64,000 bases of DNA from JBCCTX01 sp964468435. GTDB taxonomy: Bacteria; Bacteroidota; Bacteroidia; J057. The stretch spans positions 1 to 64,000 of the forward strand of contig CAYXVE010000014.1 of NCBI GenBank assembly GCA_964468435.1, written 5' to 3'. The position numbers and the translations under genes are program-made. Below are positions 44,849-53,925 of this stretch, one piece after another. A model generated the notes under the pieces. The model saw only the letters and a list, made by a program, of their open reading frames with translations. It did no database searches and had not been told where the DNA came from. The first letter of the stretch is position 1. Every line of letters starts with the position of its first letter.

Positions 44849-45193
44849 CTAATCATATATTCCCTCTGCTTCAAAATAGCTGAGAATGTGTTCCTTGAGC
44901 AGATATTCCTGGCTGAACATATCTGTATGTGGCAGAGGTTTCAGTAGCTTCCAATGTGGCCAACCATCCTGATCAATATGAGTCAACTCATAATAACCCG
45001 ACTGGGAAAGCAATCTGCAAATCGCAATGTGCATGAGGTCTACTTTCTGCTCTTTGGTAAAATCCTGTGGCGTAGCCCCCAGTTCTCTCACGCCGATCAA
45101 AAAAAGAATTCCCTCCAGCGATAGGTTTTTGCTGAATCTCGACCCTAGCCATTTTTCCAAATTTTTCCACCTGACTGATAATTCCTGCTCCAT
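44849..45193 (-). CDS. Conserved-type hypothetical protein, 114 residues
   Basis: Not recognised as a named family. A soluble, mostly helical protein with no signal peptide: RWKNLEKWLGSRFSKNLSLE near the N-terminus, LIGVRELGATPQDFTKEQKV in the middle and a Trp/Pro-rich turn (QDGWPHWKLLKPLP). It starts 8 bp after the stop of the 45202-45633 gene, so the two are probably one operon. Codon use and charge pattern look genuine. Confidence 0.6.
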   Translation of the reverse strand: MEQELSVRWKNLEKWLGSRFSKNLSLEGILFLIGVRELGATPQDFTKEQKVDLMHIAICRLLSQSGYYELTHIDQDGWPHWKLLKPLPHTDMFSQEYLLKEHILSYFEAEGIYD

Positions 45194-45201
45194 ATAACCT
45201 T

Positions 45202-45633
45202 CTATCTAAAACCAAATAATTTTACCTGTACATACATTTGTTGCCGGTTGTAATACTCCCAGGGATTTACCTCGCCTACTCTCACCCATAATCCAACAGG
45301 GGTACTTTTTTCTATTTCCCGCTCTAATCTACACAGAAAACTATATCCTGCAGGATTCCGTCTGACATGAGTTGGAAGCCAATTTTCTCTGATATACAAA
45401 TGCTCGTATGCATTATTTTGTGCATCTCCCTTACCCCCTGTCATACTATCTCCACAGTAGTCGGATACATCTGCTATAGCGTATTGAAAATTCAAAGATG
45501 TATGGTCCCTAAGTGCAGGAAAATCCCTTTCAGGCTGAGTTCCCAACCTAAGACTATACTGGGCTTTTAAATCATTAAAAAGCAGAAAAAAGCTCGCAAG
45601 CAACCCCACATATACGCCAATTTTTCTCTTCAT
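45202..45633 (-). CDS. Small exported protein of unknown function
   Basis: A 143-residue protein with a clear signal peptide (MKRKIGVYVGLLASFFLLFN, cleavage near LKAQ). The mature part contains three cysteines (Cys60 in VSDYCGDSM, Cys100 in SFLCRLERE) and an aromatic C-terminus (VNPWEYYNRQQMYVQVKLFG) that could end as an outer-membrane-type strand. No family recognised. Probably co-transcribed with the downstream 114-residue gene. Confidence 0.55.
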   Translation of the reverse strand: MKRKIGVYVGLLASFFLLFNDLKAQYSLRLGTQPERDFPALRDHTSLNFQYAIADVSDYCGDSMTGGKGDAQNNAYEHLYIRENWLPTHVRRNPAGYSFLCRLEREIEKSTPVGLWVRVGEVNPWEYYNRQQMYVQVKLFGFR

Positions 45634-45997
45634 TTTTCTTTCATCATTTTATGTGTACTGCTTTACCTCTATTACATCTTTATGCCCTGTAATGTTTATT
45701 AATTTATGGCACTTAGGCAGTAGCGGCAATTTGATTTGTACATTTCTGGGTATCAATCACGATAAGACCATATTCCCCCCTACAGCTCCGCTAGTATTAT
45801 TGGCAGAAGGTGAGCAAAAGATATATTCAAATCTCCATCATGATATCTATCTCTCCCATGTGCCGGATTTCAATAAAAAACGCACTTACTACATTTGACA
45901 TCATAGCATAGTTTTAGATCCATCATTTTCTATCTTAAAAATGGATAAAAGATCGAAAAGATCTATCTTAAGCAAGTAATTTCTATATGTCTTAGTC
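45634..45997. other. Divergent intergenic region, no gene supported
   Basis: About 360 bases between divergent genes. One open frame (45653-45898, 81 codons) is not convincing: unusual composition and no domain. A direct repeat TCTATCTTA occurs twice (near 45931 and 45961), flanking AAAAGATCGAAAAGATC. This could be a regulatory site. Confidence 0.4.
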
Positions 45998-47425
45998 ATG
46001 CCTGCGAAATCGAGGAAAGTATGGAGTGTTTTAGCTTTGCTGAATAAAAAAGAGCAGATCAGATTTCATAACTGGTTACGGATAGAACTAGCAGAAAAAC
46101 AAGCTTATGTAAAAAAACTATTATCCATAATTATGGAATATCCAGATCATGTGGAGGATGAATGGGTTTGGAAAAAGCTTTATCCCAGTGATCCTTATAA
46201 TGATGGAAGGCTCAGAAAATTATACCGGGACTTATGTGCATATGTAGAAGAATTTCTGGCCATAGAATCCTTCCGTAAGGATAAAAACCAAAAAGATGTA
46301 CATCTGCTCAGGGAATTGCGGGAGCGGGAAGCTCATGATCTTTTTGTCAAGCAATACAACAAACTCGACAAGGAACTCACTCGCACACCGCTCAAGGATG
46401 CCGCTATTTTCCGGAAAAAGTATCAGACCATTTACGAAATGATACAGTATCAGTTACAATACGAACATGGGATCAAGCCCATATCTTTCGAGGAGTTGTA
46501 CATGTCTTTTGATGCCTGGTGGGTACATGAAAAAATTGCGCTGGCCTGCACCAATGAAACGCTTTCTGCATTATTTCCCCAACAAATCGACAACGCATTA
46601 CTCGCTCAGGCCTATGAAATGATCAGCAAACGGCCGGATTTTAGTCAGATGGCACTCCTTCAGATTCACTGGAAAATACACAAACTCTTTCAGGGGACAC
46701 CAGAATCGGAAGCACAGGAGATTTCTCAATGGATTGTCAAATTTGCCAAAGAGCTACCCCTATCAACTAAAAAAGAAATATTTGAACTACTCCTCAATTA
46801 CCACATTCGCAAGCTCAATACATCAGGAGATGAGGATACGGCGCGTATCATATTCAAATTATATCAATGGGGAATTAACGATGAGTTCCTGATCGCCCAT
46901 CAAAAGCTACACTGGCAACAATACAAAAATATTATCTCAGTATGCCTTCAAACCAATAATTATGAGTCTGCATGGGTATACCTGAATGACCTGATCAAAT
47001 ATCTGCCTGCCAAGGAAAAAGAGGAAGCATATATTTACAATCTTTCACAATATCATATTGCAATGGAAGCATATGAAGAGGTCATCTCTGCATTAGGCGA
47101 GCGAAAATTCAGCAAACTCGTCTACGAAATTCCAGCCAGGTCTACCTTGCTTCAAGCTTATTATGAACTATATGGTCCTGATAAAGAATGGCTGATACCA
47201 CAGCTTACCAATCTTATACGTTATGTAAAACAACAAAAACTCACAGAAAAATACCGTCAGTCTTATCTCAATAGATTCAGGTTGTTTCGCAAACTGATAC
47301 AGGCCAAAAACGAGGAAGAACTAATCTCACTCCAACAAGAAATCCACCAGACCAAACCTATTAGCAGACCTCAATGGCTTTTACAGAAAATCCAACAACG
47401 GACTCAACAGAATATCCTAACTTAA
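45998..47425 (+). CDS. Large helical protein of unknown function (repeat-like)
   Basis: A 475-residue cytosolic protein rich in Glu, Lys, Leu and Tyr and predicted almost entirely alpha-helical. Helix pairs of 35-40 residues (for example ISVCLQTNNYESAWVYLNDL near 310) resemble TPR-type repeats without matching the consensus. It has no signal peptide or catalytic motif. The basic N-terminus begins MPAKSRKVWSVLALLNKKEQ. It seems to belong to a Bacteroidota-restricted family, but I cannot name it. It stands alone, so context gives no clue. Confidence 0.65.
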   Translation: MPAKSRKVWSVLALLNKKEQIRFHNWLRIELAEKQAYVKKLLSIIMEYPDHVEDEWVWKKLYPSDPYNDGRLRKLYRDLCAYVEEFLAIESFRKDKNQKDVHLLRELREREAHDLFVKQYNKLDKELTRTPLKDAAIFRKKYQTIYEMIQYQLQYEHGIKPISFEELYMSFDAWWVHEKIALACTNETLSALFPQQIDNALLAQAYEMISKRPDFSQMALLQIHWKIHKLFQGTPESEAQEISQWIVKFAKELPLSTKKEIFELLLNYHIRKLNTSGDEDTARIIFKLYQWGINDEFLIAHQKLHWQQYKNIISVCLQTNNYESAWVYLNDLIKYLPAKEKEEAYIYNLSQYHIAMEAYEEVISALGERKFSKLVYEIPARSTLLQAYYELYGPDKEWLIPQLTNLIRYVKQQKLTEKYRQSYLNRFRLFRKLIQAKNEEELISLQQEIHQTKPISRPQWLLQKIQQRTQQNILT

Positions 47426-47895
47426 TTACCAAAAAAGAGGCATCATGAACGGTTAATTAATGGTCCAGATACCTCCTGCTTAAATCAATTTTGAGTTCTA
47501 AGATTACTGAATATCTTCCGGAACAACAATAATGTCTTGCTGATGAATAAGATCAGGCTCGACACTAGTAAATACCCCGGTTTTCGAAATAGAGCAAGTA
47601 TGTTTCAAATCGGTAAAAAGTTGGCGCATGTTTTATTATTTGAAATATACTTCTACAAAAGTACCCATTATTTAATTTATATCATAAATTGTAATAGTTT
47701 TATTTTAAATAATCCATAAAAATATACACCTGAAACATATATTCTTTCTCAAAGGTTTTAAGGTGTGTTATCTATCAACTACACTGCTCGTGCTATACCT
47801 GGACTCAGTATATCATGCAGATTCATAGATACTTGAATTTGCATTGCTTTAGATACCTTCTATTTTTGGATAAATTTTTTTCACAAAAGCATTGA
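47426..47895. other. Intergenic region upstream of pncB
   Basis: About 470 bases, AT-rich. The one open frame (47537-47719) does not look like protein. The right end carries the pncB promoter. No NAD-responsive operator is recognisable. Confidence 0.45.
47838..47868 (+). promoter_or_regulatory. Promoter of pncB
   Basis: TTTG (47838-47841), 19 bp, then TATTTTTG (47861-47868): consensus elements with consensus spacing. The start would be near 47874, about 20 nt before the ATG at 47896, giving a short leader. Confidence 0.6.
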
Positions 47896-49332
47896 ATGAA
47901 ACCCAATAACCAAAGTTTACTCACAGATCTGTATCAACTCACCATGTCTTACGGCTACTGGAAGCAGGGCATGCAGAGCTATGAAGCTGTTTTTCATGTA
48001 TACTTTCGGGAAAATCCATTTCAGGGTGGATTTACCATAGCTTGTGGACTCAAACCAGTGATAGATTACCTTCAGCATTTCCGCTTTACCCGGGAAGACG
48101 TAATATTCCTGTCAGAATTAACCGGTTCGGATAATCAACCCCTTTTCGAGTACGGCTTTCTGGAATATTTACTAAATCTAAAGTTCAGCTGTACACTCCA
48201 CGCTGTACCGGAAGGAAGTGTAGTATTTCCCTACGAACCCTTGTTGAGAATACAGGGGCCTATCATTCAATGCCAGTTATTGGAAACAGTTCTACTGAAT
48301 TTTATCAACTTTCAGACCCTGGTCGCTACCAAGGCTGCCCGGGTCTGTCTGGCTGCACAGGGTGATGAGGTACTAGAATTTGGTCTGAGGCGGGCTCAGG
48401 GACCTGATGGAGGATTATCCGCCAGTAGAGCCTCCTATATCGGAGGCTGTTCGGGTACCTCCAATGTTCTGGCTGCTAGAAAATGGGGGATACCGGTCAA
48501 AGGTACACACGCTCATAGCTGGGTTATGGCTTTCTCTCAGGAAATAGAATCTTTCATTGCATTTGCCCAGGCACTACCCAACAACTGTGTATTTCTGGTA
48601 GATACGTATGACACGATCACGGGAGTCAAAAATGCCATACGGGTAGGAAAAATGATGCGGGAAGCCGGTTTTGAAATGATTGGGATACGGCTTGACTCGG
48701 GAGATATGGCTCAACTCAGTATCGAAGCCCGTAAATTAATGGATCAAGCTGGTTTTCAAAATGCTGTAATTATTGGCAGTAGCGACCTAGATGAATTTAA
48801 AATCGAAACACTCAAACAAAGAGGAGCTATGGTCAATTCCTGGGGAGTAGGAACACGTATGGTCACTGCTTTCGATCAGCCTGCTTTGGGTGGTGTATAT
48901 AAATTATCTGCCATCAGGCCCCCTGCTGGTCAATGGGTTCCAAAAATGAAATTTTCTGAAGAACCTGAAAAAGCTTCTATTCCGGGCATGTTGCAGGTGA
49001 TACGTTATTATCAGGATGATCAGAACTTCGCCGATATCATTGTCAATGACTGGTGGTCAGATGAAATAGAAGCCTTTGACACTTTTGAGGGTGAAAGAAT
49101 TGTCATACAGGACCTTCCTTCCAACAAATTGCTTCAAATCATATTTGATGAAGGGAAACTGGTATATCTGATGCGGGATATACACCAGATCAGATCTTAT
49201 ACCCAACGCCAGTTAAGCTTTTTCAACCAGAAGTATAAATTATTCGTTAATCCGGCAACTTATCCCGTAGGACTCGAAGACCGGTTGAAGAAAATGAAAG
49301 CTCAACTGCATCATAGGCAGGAGAGCTTTTGA
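47896..49332 (+). CDS. pncB: Nicotinate phosphoribosyltransferase
   Basis: First step of NAD salvage from nicotinate: joins nicotinate to PRPP using ATP to give nicotinate mononucleotide. The 478-residue protein begins with the family block LLTDLYQLTMSYGYWKQGM and has EFGLRRAQGPDG, YIGGCSGTSNVLAARKWGIP, the catalytic-His motif VKGTHAHSWVMAF and IGIRLDSGDMAQLSIEARK. Length matches the long (about 480) subgroup. Its own consensus promoter precedes it. The downstream gene is convergent, with only 4 bp between stop codons. Confidence 0.95.
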   Translation: MKPNNQSLLTDLYQLTMSYGYWKQGMQSYEAVFHVYFRENPFQGGFTIACGLKPVIDYLQHFRFTREDVIFLSELTGSDNQPLFEYGFLEYLLNLKFSCTLHAVPEGSVVFPYEPLLRIQGPIIQCQLLETVLLNFINFQTLVATKAARVCLAAQGDEVLEFGLRRAQGPDGGLSASRASYIGGCSGTSNVLAARKWGIPVKGTHAHSWVMAFSQEIESFIAFAQALPNNCVFLVDTYDTITGVKNAIRVGKMMREAGFEMIGIRLDSGDMAQLSIEARKLMDQAGFQNAVIIGSSDLDEFKIETLKQRGAMVNSWGVGTRMVTAFDQPALGGVYKLSAIRPPAGQWVPKMKFSEEPEKASIPGMLQVIRYYQDDQNFADIIVNDWWSDEIEAFDTFEGERIVIQDLPSNKLLQIIFDEGKLVYLMRDIHQIRSYTQRQLSFFNQKYKLFVNPATYPVGLEDRLKKMKAQLHHRQESF

Positions 49333-49336
49333 TTGC

Positions 49337-51541
49337 TCAAGGATTTTGGATGGCAGAATGCCCGGAAATATTTTTATTTCTCGCCCAGATATTGAAGTCG
49401 TGTACGTTCACAGAACCGCTTCCATCTCCATCGATACGGATATAAATGTCAGGCTCCACATTCTGCGCCCGCCACAATTGATAATCATTCTGGTCAATCA
49501 CTCCATTACCATCATAATCTCCACCTAGGAGGGTATACCTTCCGTCTATTTGCTTCAACTGCCCTGAACCAGCTGCCTGTCCCTGTGCAGAAGTGAAATC
49601 ATAAACACCGGCATTAGCATCGTAGGTTAACCCAGAAGAAGATATCACCCCCAAATGTCTGGGGTGATATACAGCCATGTGATAAGTACCCGCTTCTACC
49701 CCCTCTACGTGAATAAGCGTGTCCCCCTCAGTCGTCATGAGCATACCATCATTTCTCAATAGTAAAGCTACTCTTCCTGCTACCTGTGAATAGTCTGATA
49801 CATTTCTTAGCTCCACCAGTACCCAATCAGTGGTGTTTTCCGGAAAAGAAGAGATATATTCTGTTCCAGCATAATGGTAGGGAGCCGTATCGAAGGGCTG
49901 ATTCTGAGGCAGAAGCTGCTGATCGCTCAGATAAGTATGCATAAGCCGCTGGTCAGGAAGCATATACCCCTCCAATAATACACTTGCCTGAAAGTAAGGG
50001 ATCTCTCCTCCACAGGATTGATCATGTACCTGCATGCTGGGGATCAAACCGAAACACAAATCAACTCCCTGGGAAACTGCAATAATTTCCTGTCCTCCGG
50101 TTATTGCCGATGATGGGTCCAGGCTTCGCTTGGCAACACCATTGGCGATGGCATAGTGCATAATCTTGCTATTGTCAATTACGTGCCCCATGAGATGACC
50201 ATGTCCCAGCTCATGCAGGGAAACTGACTCAAAGTCATAGCATGAGAAACAGGGATCTGTCTTGTCATAATGCCAGGGTATGTTCCTGTTGTATACAATA
50301 TCAAATCCTTTCAGATACCAGGTAGTGGCTGTACATGAGCTGAATCCCGAATAGGTTCTGCCCAAAACTCCCGCTGGTAAGGGATTACTGTCATTGTCAA
50401 ACATCACCACATTGGGTTGATTTGAGCCACTTGGCGTATTGACTGTAGTTGTTCCACTGACAATCACATTAAATCCCGTCTCGCATTGCCACTTACCCAA
50501 TGCTCGCTCAAAAGGCTCCTGTCCCTGTGTGCGAAAATCCACTCCATTATTGCTGGTATTGATGCCGTAGCTAAGCGTATACCCCCCCTGCCCGTTTTCA
50601 TTTGCCATATATACTGGATATTTAACCCCACCATACGTAACGTTATACTGCGAGTAGGAAATCGTTATGGGCGTAGATACTGCCTGTGAGTTCGACTGAT
50701 TTCTGACCCTGACACTTCCACTCCCAGCCTCTGAAGGAACCCTGACTTGTATCTCCTGATTAGACCAGGATATGATATTGGCAGAGGGCACAGAGATCAA
50801 TGAATTCCCCCCATTGTCTGGATTGGGGAAAAATACAGCTGAGTTTCCTCCTTGCGTCTCAAAATTACTGCCTGTAATGGTCAGGACACTGCTGGTACCG
50901 GCTGAAATGATCTGTGGTGAAATATTGCTGATGACGGGGGTAGCACGGGTGCCGGCCTTAGTGGGCTCAAGTTGATAGGAGGATATCGCTAATGGAGCCT
51001 GGCGGGTGTACCGCTGTATCGGTTCAAATAGTTCTCTTTGTATATTGTTGTATGCATCGAATACATCTCCTGCCTTTCCCAGAACTTCATCATATCGGAT
51101 GAATCCCTGCACACTTGAATAAGGACGGTAAAGAGCTCTTTCGCGTGTCTGGAAAGGACGCTCTCTGAAACCCGTTTCACGCTGGAGAAAAAATATCCCT
51201 ACCTCCCCGCTATGAAGCTGAAGAGAAGGGTTGACCACTTCCATATCCATGCCTACAATACCCCCTGGGGTTACCAACTCAATCTCAGAAAAAGTCGTAT
51301 TGCCTTTTAATACTTTGTAGATCCTAATCAAATGGGAAGTATATATGCCTGAGGAATCAAGTTTCCAGAAAGACTCCTGGAAAAAGACTCTCCCCTCTAC
51401 TATGACATCGGCTTCCGTGGCTCTTTTCGATAGGGAAACAGGCTCCAGTAAGCACTGGGCTACCGAAATGCTGGGCACAAGGTTTGATAAGCATAATCCT
51501 ATAAAGGTTAGCAGAACTCGCGGGTAATAAAAATATTTCAT
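49337..51541 (-). CDS. Exported TIG-domain zinc-metalloprotease-like protein with EF-hand tail
   Basis: A 734-residue secreted protein. Signal peptide at residues 1-28 (ending SVAQ); an N-terminal region of about 170 residues; one IPT/TIG Ig-like domain (about 195-295, beginning PVISNISPQIISAGTSSVLT); a metzincin-like region with HELGHGHLMGH near residues 443-453 (His-Glu-x-x-His and a third His six residues later) and a Met-turn-like SKIMHYAI; a further beta-rich segment; and a dockerin-like tail with two calcium loops (DYDGNGVIDQNDY and DGDGSGSVNVHDF). The usual Gly of HExxHxxGxxH is Leu here. No T9SS signal is seen at the end. Probably an extracellular protease, but activity is unproven. 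Confidence 0.78.
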   Translation of the reverse strand: MKYFYYPRVLLTFIGLCLSNLVPSISVAQCLLEPVSLSKRATEADVIVEGRVFFQESFWKLDSSGIYTSHLIRIYKVLKGNTTFSEIELVTPGGIVGMDMEVVNPSLQLHSGEVGIFFLQRETGFRERPFQTRERALYRPYSSVQGFIRYDEVLGKAGDVFDAYNNIQRELFEPIQRYTRQAPLAISSYQLEPTKAGTRATPVISNISPQIISAGTSSVLTITGSNFETQGGNSAVFFPNPDNGGNSLISVPSANIISWSNQEIQVRVPSEAGSGSVRVRNQSNSQAVSTPITISYSQYNVTYGGVKYPVYMANENGQGGYTLSYGINTSNNGVDFRTQGQEPFERALGKWQCETGFNVIVSGTTTVNTPSGSNQPNVVMFDNDSNPLPAGVLGRTYSGFSSCTATTWYLKGFDIVYNRNIPWHYDKTDPCFSCYDFESVSLHELGHGHLMGHVIDNSKIMHYAIANGVAKRSLDPSSAITGGQEIIAVSQGVDLCFGLIPSMQVHDQSCGGEIPYFQASVLLEGYMLPDQRLMHTYLSDQQLLPQNQPFDTAPYHYAGTEYISSFPENTTDWVLVELRNVSDYSQVAGRVALLLRNDGMLMTTEGDTLIHVEGVEAGTYHMAVYHPRHLGVISSSGLTYDANAGVYDFTSAQGQAAGSGQLKQIDGRYTLLGGDYDGNGVIDQNDYQLWRAQNVEPDIYIRIDGDGSGSVNVHDFNIWARNKNISGHSAIQNP

Positions 51542-51708
51542 ATTTTAGCGGTTGAAAATTGCTAAATACTTGATCAATATACTGGATACAGCCGGCTGCA
51601 TCCTATGTCAATTATTTCAATATACAAACATAAATAAATTTAATTTAATAATTAAAATATATAATGTCAATATATAATATTATCTGTGTTTTATATTAAC
51701 CTACTACC

Positions 51709-53811
51709 ATGAATCCGTTCTGGGATAAGGAGATCACATATCTGAAAGGAGTAGGCCCTAAAAGGGCAGAGGTACTGCAGAAAGAGCTGGGGATATATTC
51801 CTATGGCGATCTACTAGCATATTATCCCAGAAAATATGTTGACCGAAGCAGCATATCCAAAATCTCTAACCTGGATGGAACGGAAAACTACGTTACCCTG
51901 GTAGGAAAAATCACTCAACTCAACCGGGTGGATACTAAGAGGGGACGAGGAAGACTGGCAGCTACCTTTACGGATGGATCGGGATTTCTGGAACTCAACT
52001 GGTTTCAGGGCATCAAATGGCTCGAAAAATCGCTCAAGGTCAAAGCGGAAATCGCAATATTTGGCAAACCTACCCGCTACAATGGGAGAATACAATTATC
52101 ACATCCGGAAATAGATTATCTCAGTCATGATGAGGAACAGAAGTATTCGCAGGGAATTACTCCCTATTACTCCTCGACTGAAAAGTTGGGTAAAATAGGT
52201 CTGGATTCAAGGGGGTTTCGTAGCATTATGCGGAATTTACTCCAGCAGGGTGAATCTCATATCGAAGAAAACCTCAACCAGCGTGTAAGTGTGCGCTTCA
52301 AATTATTTTCCCATCGGGAGGCCCTGGTCAATATACATTTTCCTGCCGATTATGAGTTGCTTAGACAAGCTATTAGAAGGCTGAAATTTGAGGAGCTATT
52401 TTTCTTTCAACTACTTCTTGCCAAACGACGTTCTCATTCCAAACAATCATTTCCTAGTACACCCTTCACACAGATTGGACATTATTTTAATACTTTCTAC
52501 AAAGATCATCTGCCCTTTGAACTTACAGATGCCCAAAAAAGCGTTCTGAAAGAAATTCGTAAAGATCTATCATTACCTGTACAGATGAATCGCCTAGTAC
52601 AAGGCGATGTGGGAAGCGGCAAGACCATGGTTGCCTTTATGACCATGCTTATGGCCAAAGACAACGGCTTTCAATCCGCGCTGATGGCTCCTACAGCGAT
52701 TTTGGCCGAACAACACGTTAAAAAACTGAGCAATTATGGTAAGACCCTGGGTATCGAGGTTGGACTTATCGTTGGCGGGCAGCGCAAATCCGAAAGGATG
52801 CAGGTCCTGGAAAAGCTGGCTGCTGGAACGATTGATATTGCTGTAGGAACTCACGCACTCATTGAGCAACCTGTAAAGTTTGACAGGCTCGGACTTGTCG
52901 TAGTCGATGAACAACACAAGTTTGGTGTTATGCAACGTGCAAGATTGTGGCAAAAATCGGCTCCTTATCCTCATAATCTCATCATGTCAGCTACACCAAT
53001 TCCCCGGACACTGGCCATGACCCTCTATGGAGACATAGACGTATCGGTTATAGATGAGCTGCCTCCCGGCAGAAAACCTATTAAGACCATGGTCTATCGC
53101 GATAGCAAAAGGCTTGAGGTATTGGGATTTATCAAACGGCAAATCGATCAGGGAAAACAAGCCTATGTAGTCTATCCGCTGGTAGAAGAGTCAGAGAAAC
53201 TGGACCTCCTGGCTGCAACAGAAGGCTATCATCTCATGGAAAAATATTTTAAGCCCTTTAGGGTAGGGCTCGTCCACGGTAAGATGAATCCAGAAGACAA
53301 AGAGCTTGAAATGCAGCGATTTGTCAAAAATGAAGCACAGGTACTGGTTTCTACAACCGTTATTGAAGTGGGGGTAGACGTATCAAATGCCACTGTAATG
53401 CTCATCGAAAATGCTGAACGTTTTGGACTCTCCCAACTGCATCAGTTGCGTGGGAGGGTAGGACGTGGAGGGGATCAATCCTACTGCATCTTGATGGCTG
53501 GCCCCAAAGTATCCAATGAGGGAAAAGCCCGACTCAAAGCCATGGCTGAAACCAATAATGGTTTCAAAATCGCAGAGATAGATCTCAAACTCCGGGGACC
53601 AGGTGATTTTTTGGGTACCCGGCAAAGTGGAATACCCGAATTTCAGCTAGCCAACCTCGCTGAAGATCAATCTGTGCTGCAGGCTGCAAGAGAAGTAGCA
53701 TTTGAACTCCAGGAAAATGATCCGGATCTCAATGATCCCGATAACCGGCTGATTAAAAAATATTACATGCGCTATGCCCGGAGAAATGCCAAGATCGCTT
53801 CCTTTGTATAA
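51709..53811 (+). CDS. recG: ATP-dependent DNA helicase RecG
   Basis: Remodels stalled replication forks and Holliday junctions. The 700-residue protein has the wedge OB-domain (about residues 60-160), the helicase core with Walker A QGDVGSGKTMVAF (about residue 303), the DEQH-type box VVDEQHKFGVMQR, SATPIPRTL, QLRGRVGRG and the RecG C-terminal TRP region (GPGDFLGTRQSGIPEF). The N-terminus begins TYLKGVGPKRAEVLQKELGI, a helix-hairpin-helix. Length matches RecG (about 690). It is a single gene, divergent from the metalloprotease-like gene. Confidence 0.97.
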   Translation: MNPFWDKEITYLKGVGPKRAEVLQKELGIYSYGDLLAYYPRKYVDRSSISKISNLDGTENYVTLVGKITQLNRVDTKRGRGRLAATFTDGSGFLELNWFQGIKWLEKSLKVKAEIAIFGKPTRYNGRIQLSHPEIDYLSHDEEQKYSQGITPYYSSTEKLGKIGLDSRGFRSIMRNLLQQGESHIEENLNQRVSVRFKLFSHREALVNIHFPADYELLRQAIRRLKFEELFFFQLLLAKRRSHSKQSFPSTPFTQIGHYFNTFYKDHLPFELTDAQKSVLKEIRKDLSLPVQMNRLVQGDVGSGKTMVAFMTMLMAKDNGFQSALMAPTAILAEQHVKKLSNYGKTLGIEVGLIVGGQRKSERMQVLEKLAAGTIDIAVGTHALIEQPVKFDRLGLVVVDEQHKFGVMQRARLWQKSAPYPHNLIMSATPIPRTLAMTLYGDIDVSVIDELPPGRKPIKTMVYRDSKRLEVLGFIKRQIDQGKQAYVVYPLVEESEKLDLLAATEGYHLMEKYFKPFRVGLVHGKMNPEDKELEMQRFVKNEAQVLVSTTVIEVGVDVSNATVMLIENAERFGLSQLHQLRGRVGRGGDQSYCILMAGPKVSNEGKARLKAMAETNNGFKIAEIDLKLRGPGDFLGTRQSGIPEFQLANLAEDQSVLQAAREVAFELQENDPDLNDPDNRLIKKYYMRYARRNAKIASFV

Positions 53812-53925
53812 TAAAAAATTCGTAAATCCCCCTGCAACAAGCTATACTCCCTCCTTTTTCCATTTTGACTTAATGATCTGCTGTTTATATTGTGTGCTTC
53901 ATGGATTTATAGGAAAAGATAGCTT

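Noticed and set aside
45653..45898. 81-codon open frame
   Set aside because: Composition unlike its neighbours, no signal peptide or domain, and it lies in a divergent promoter region.
47537..47719. 60-codon open frame upstream of pncB
   Set aside because: AT-rich, ends in a Tyr/Asn/Ile-rich tail typical of random frames.
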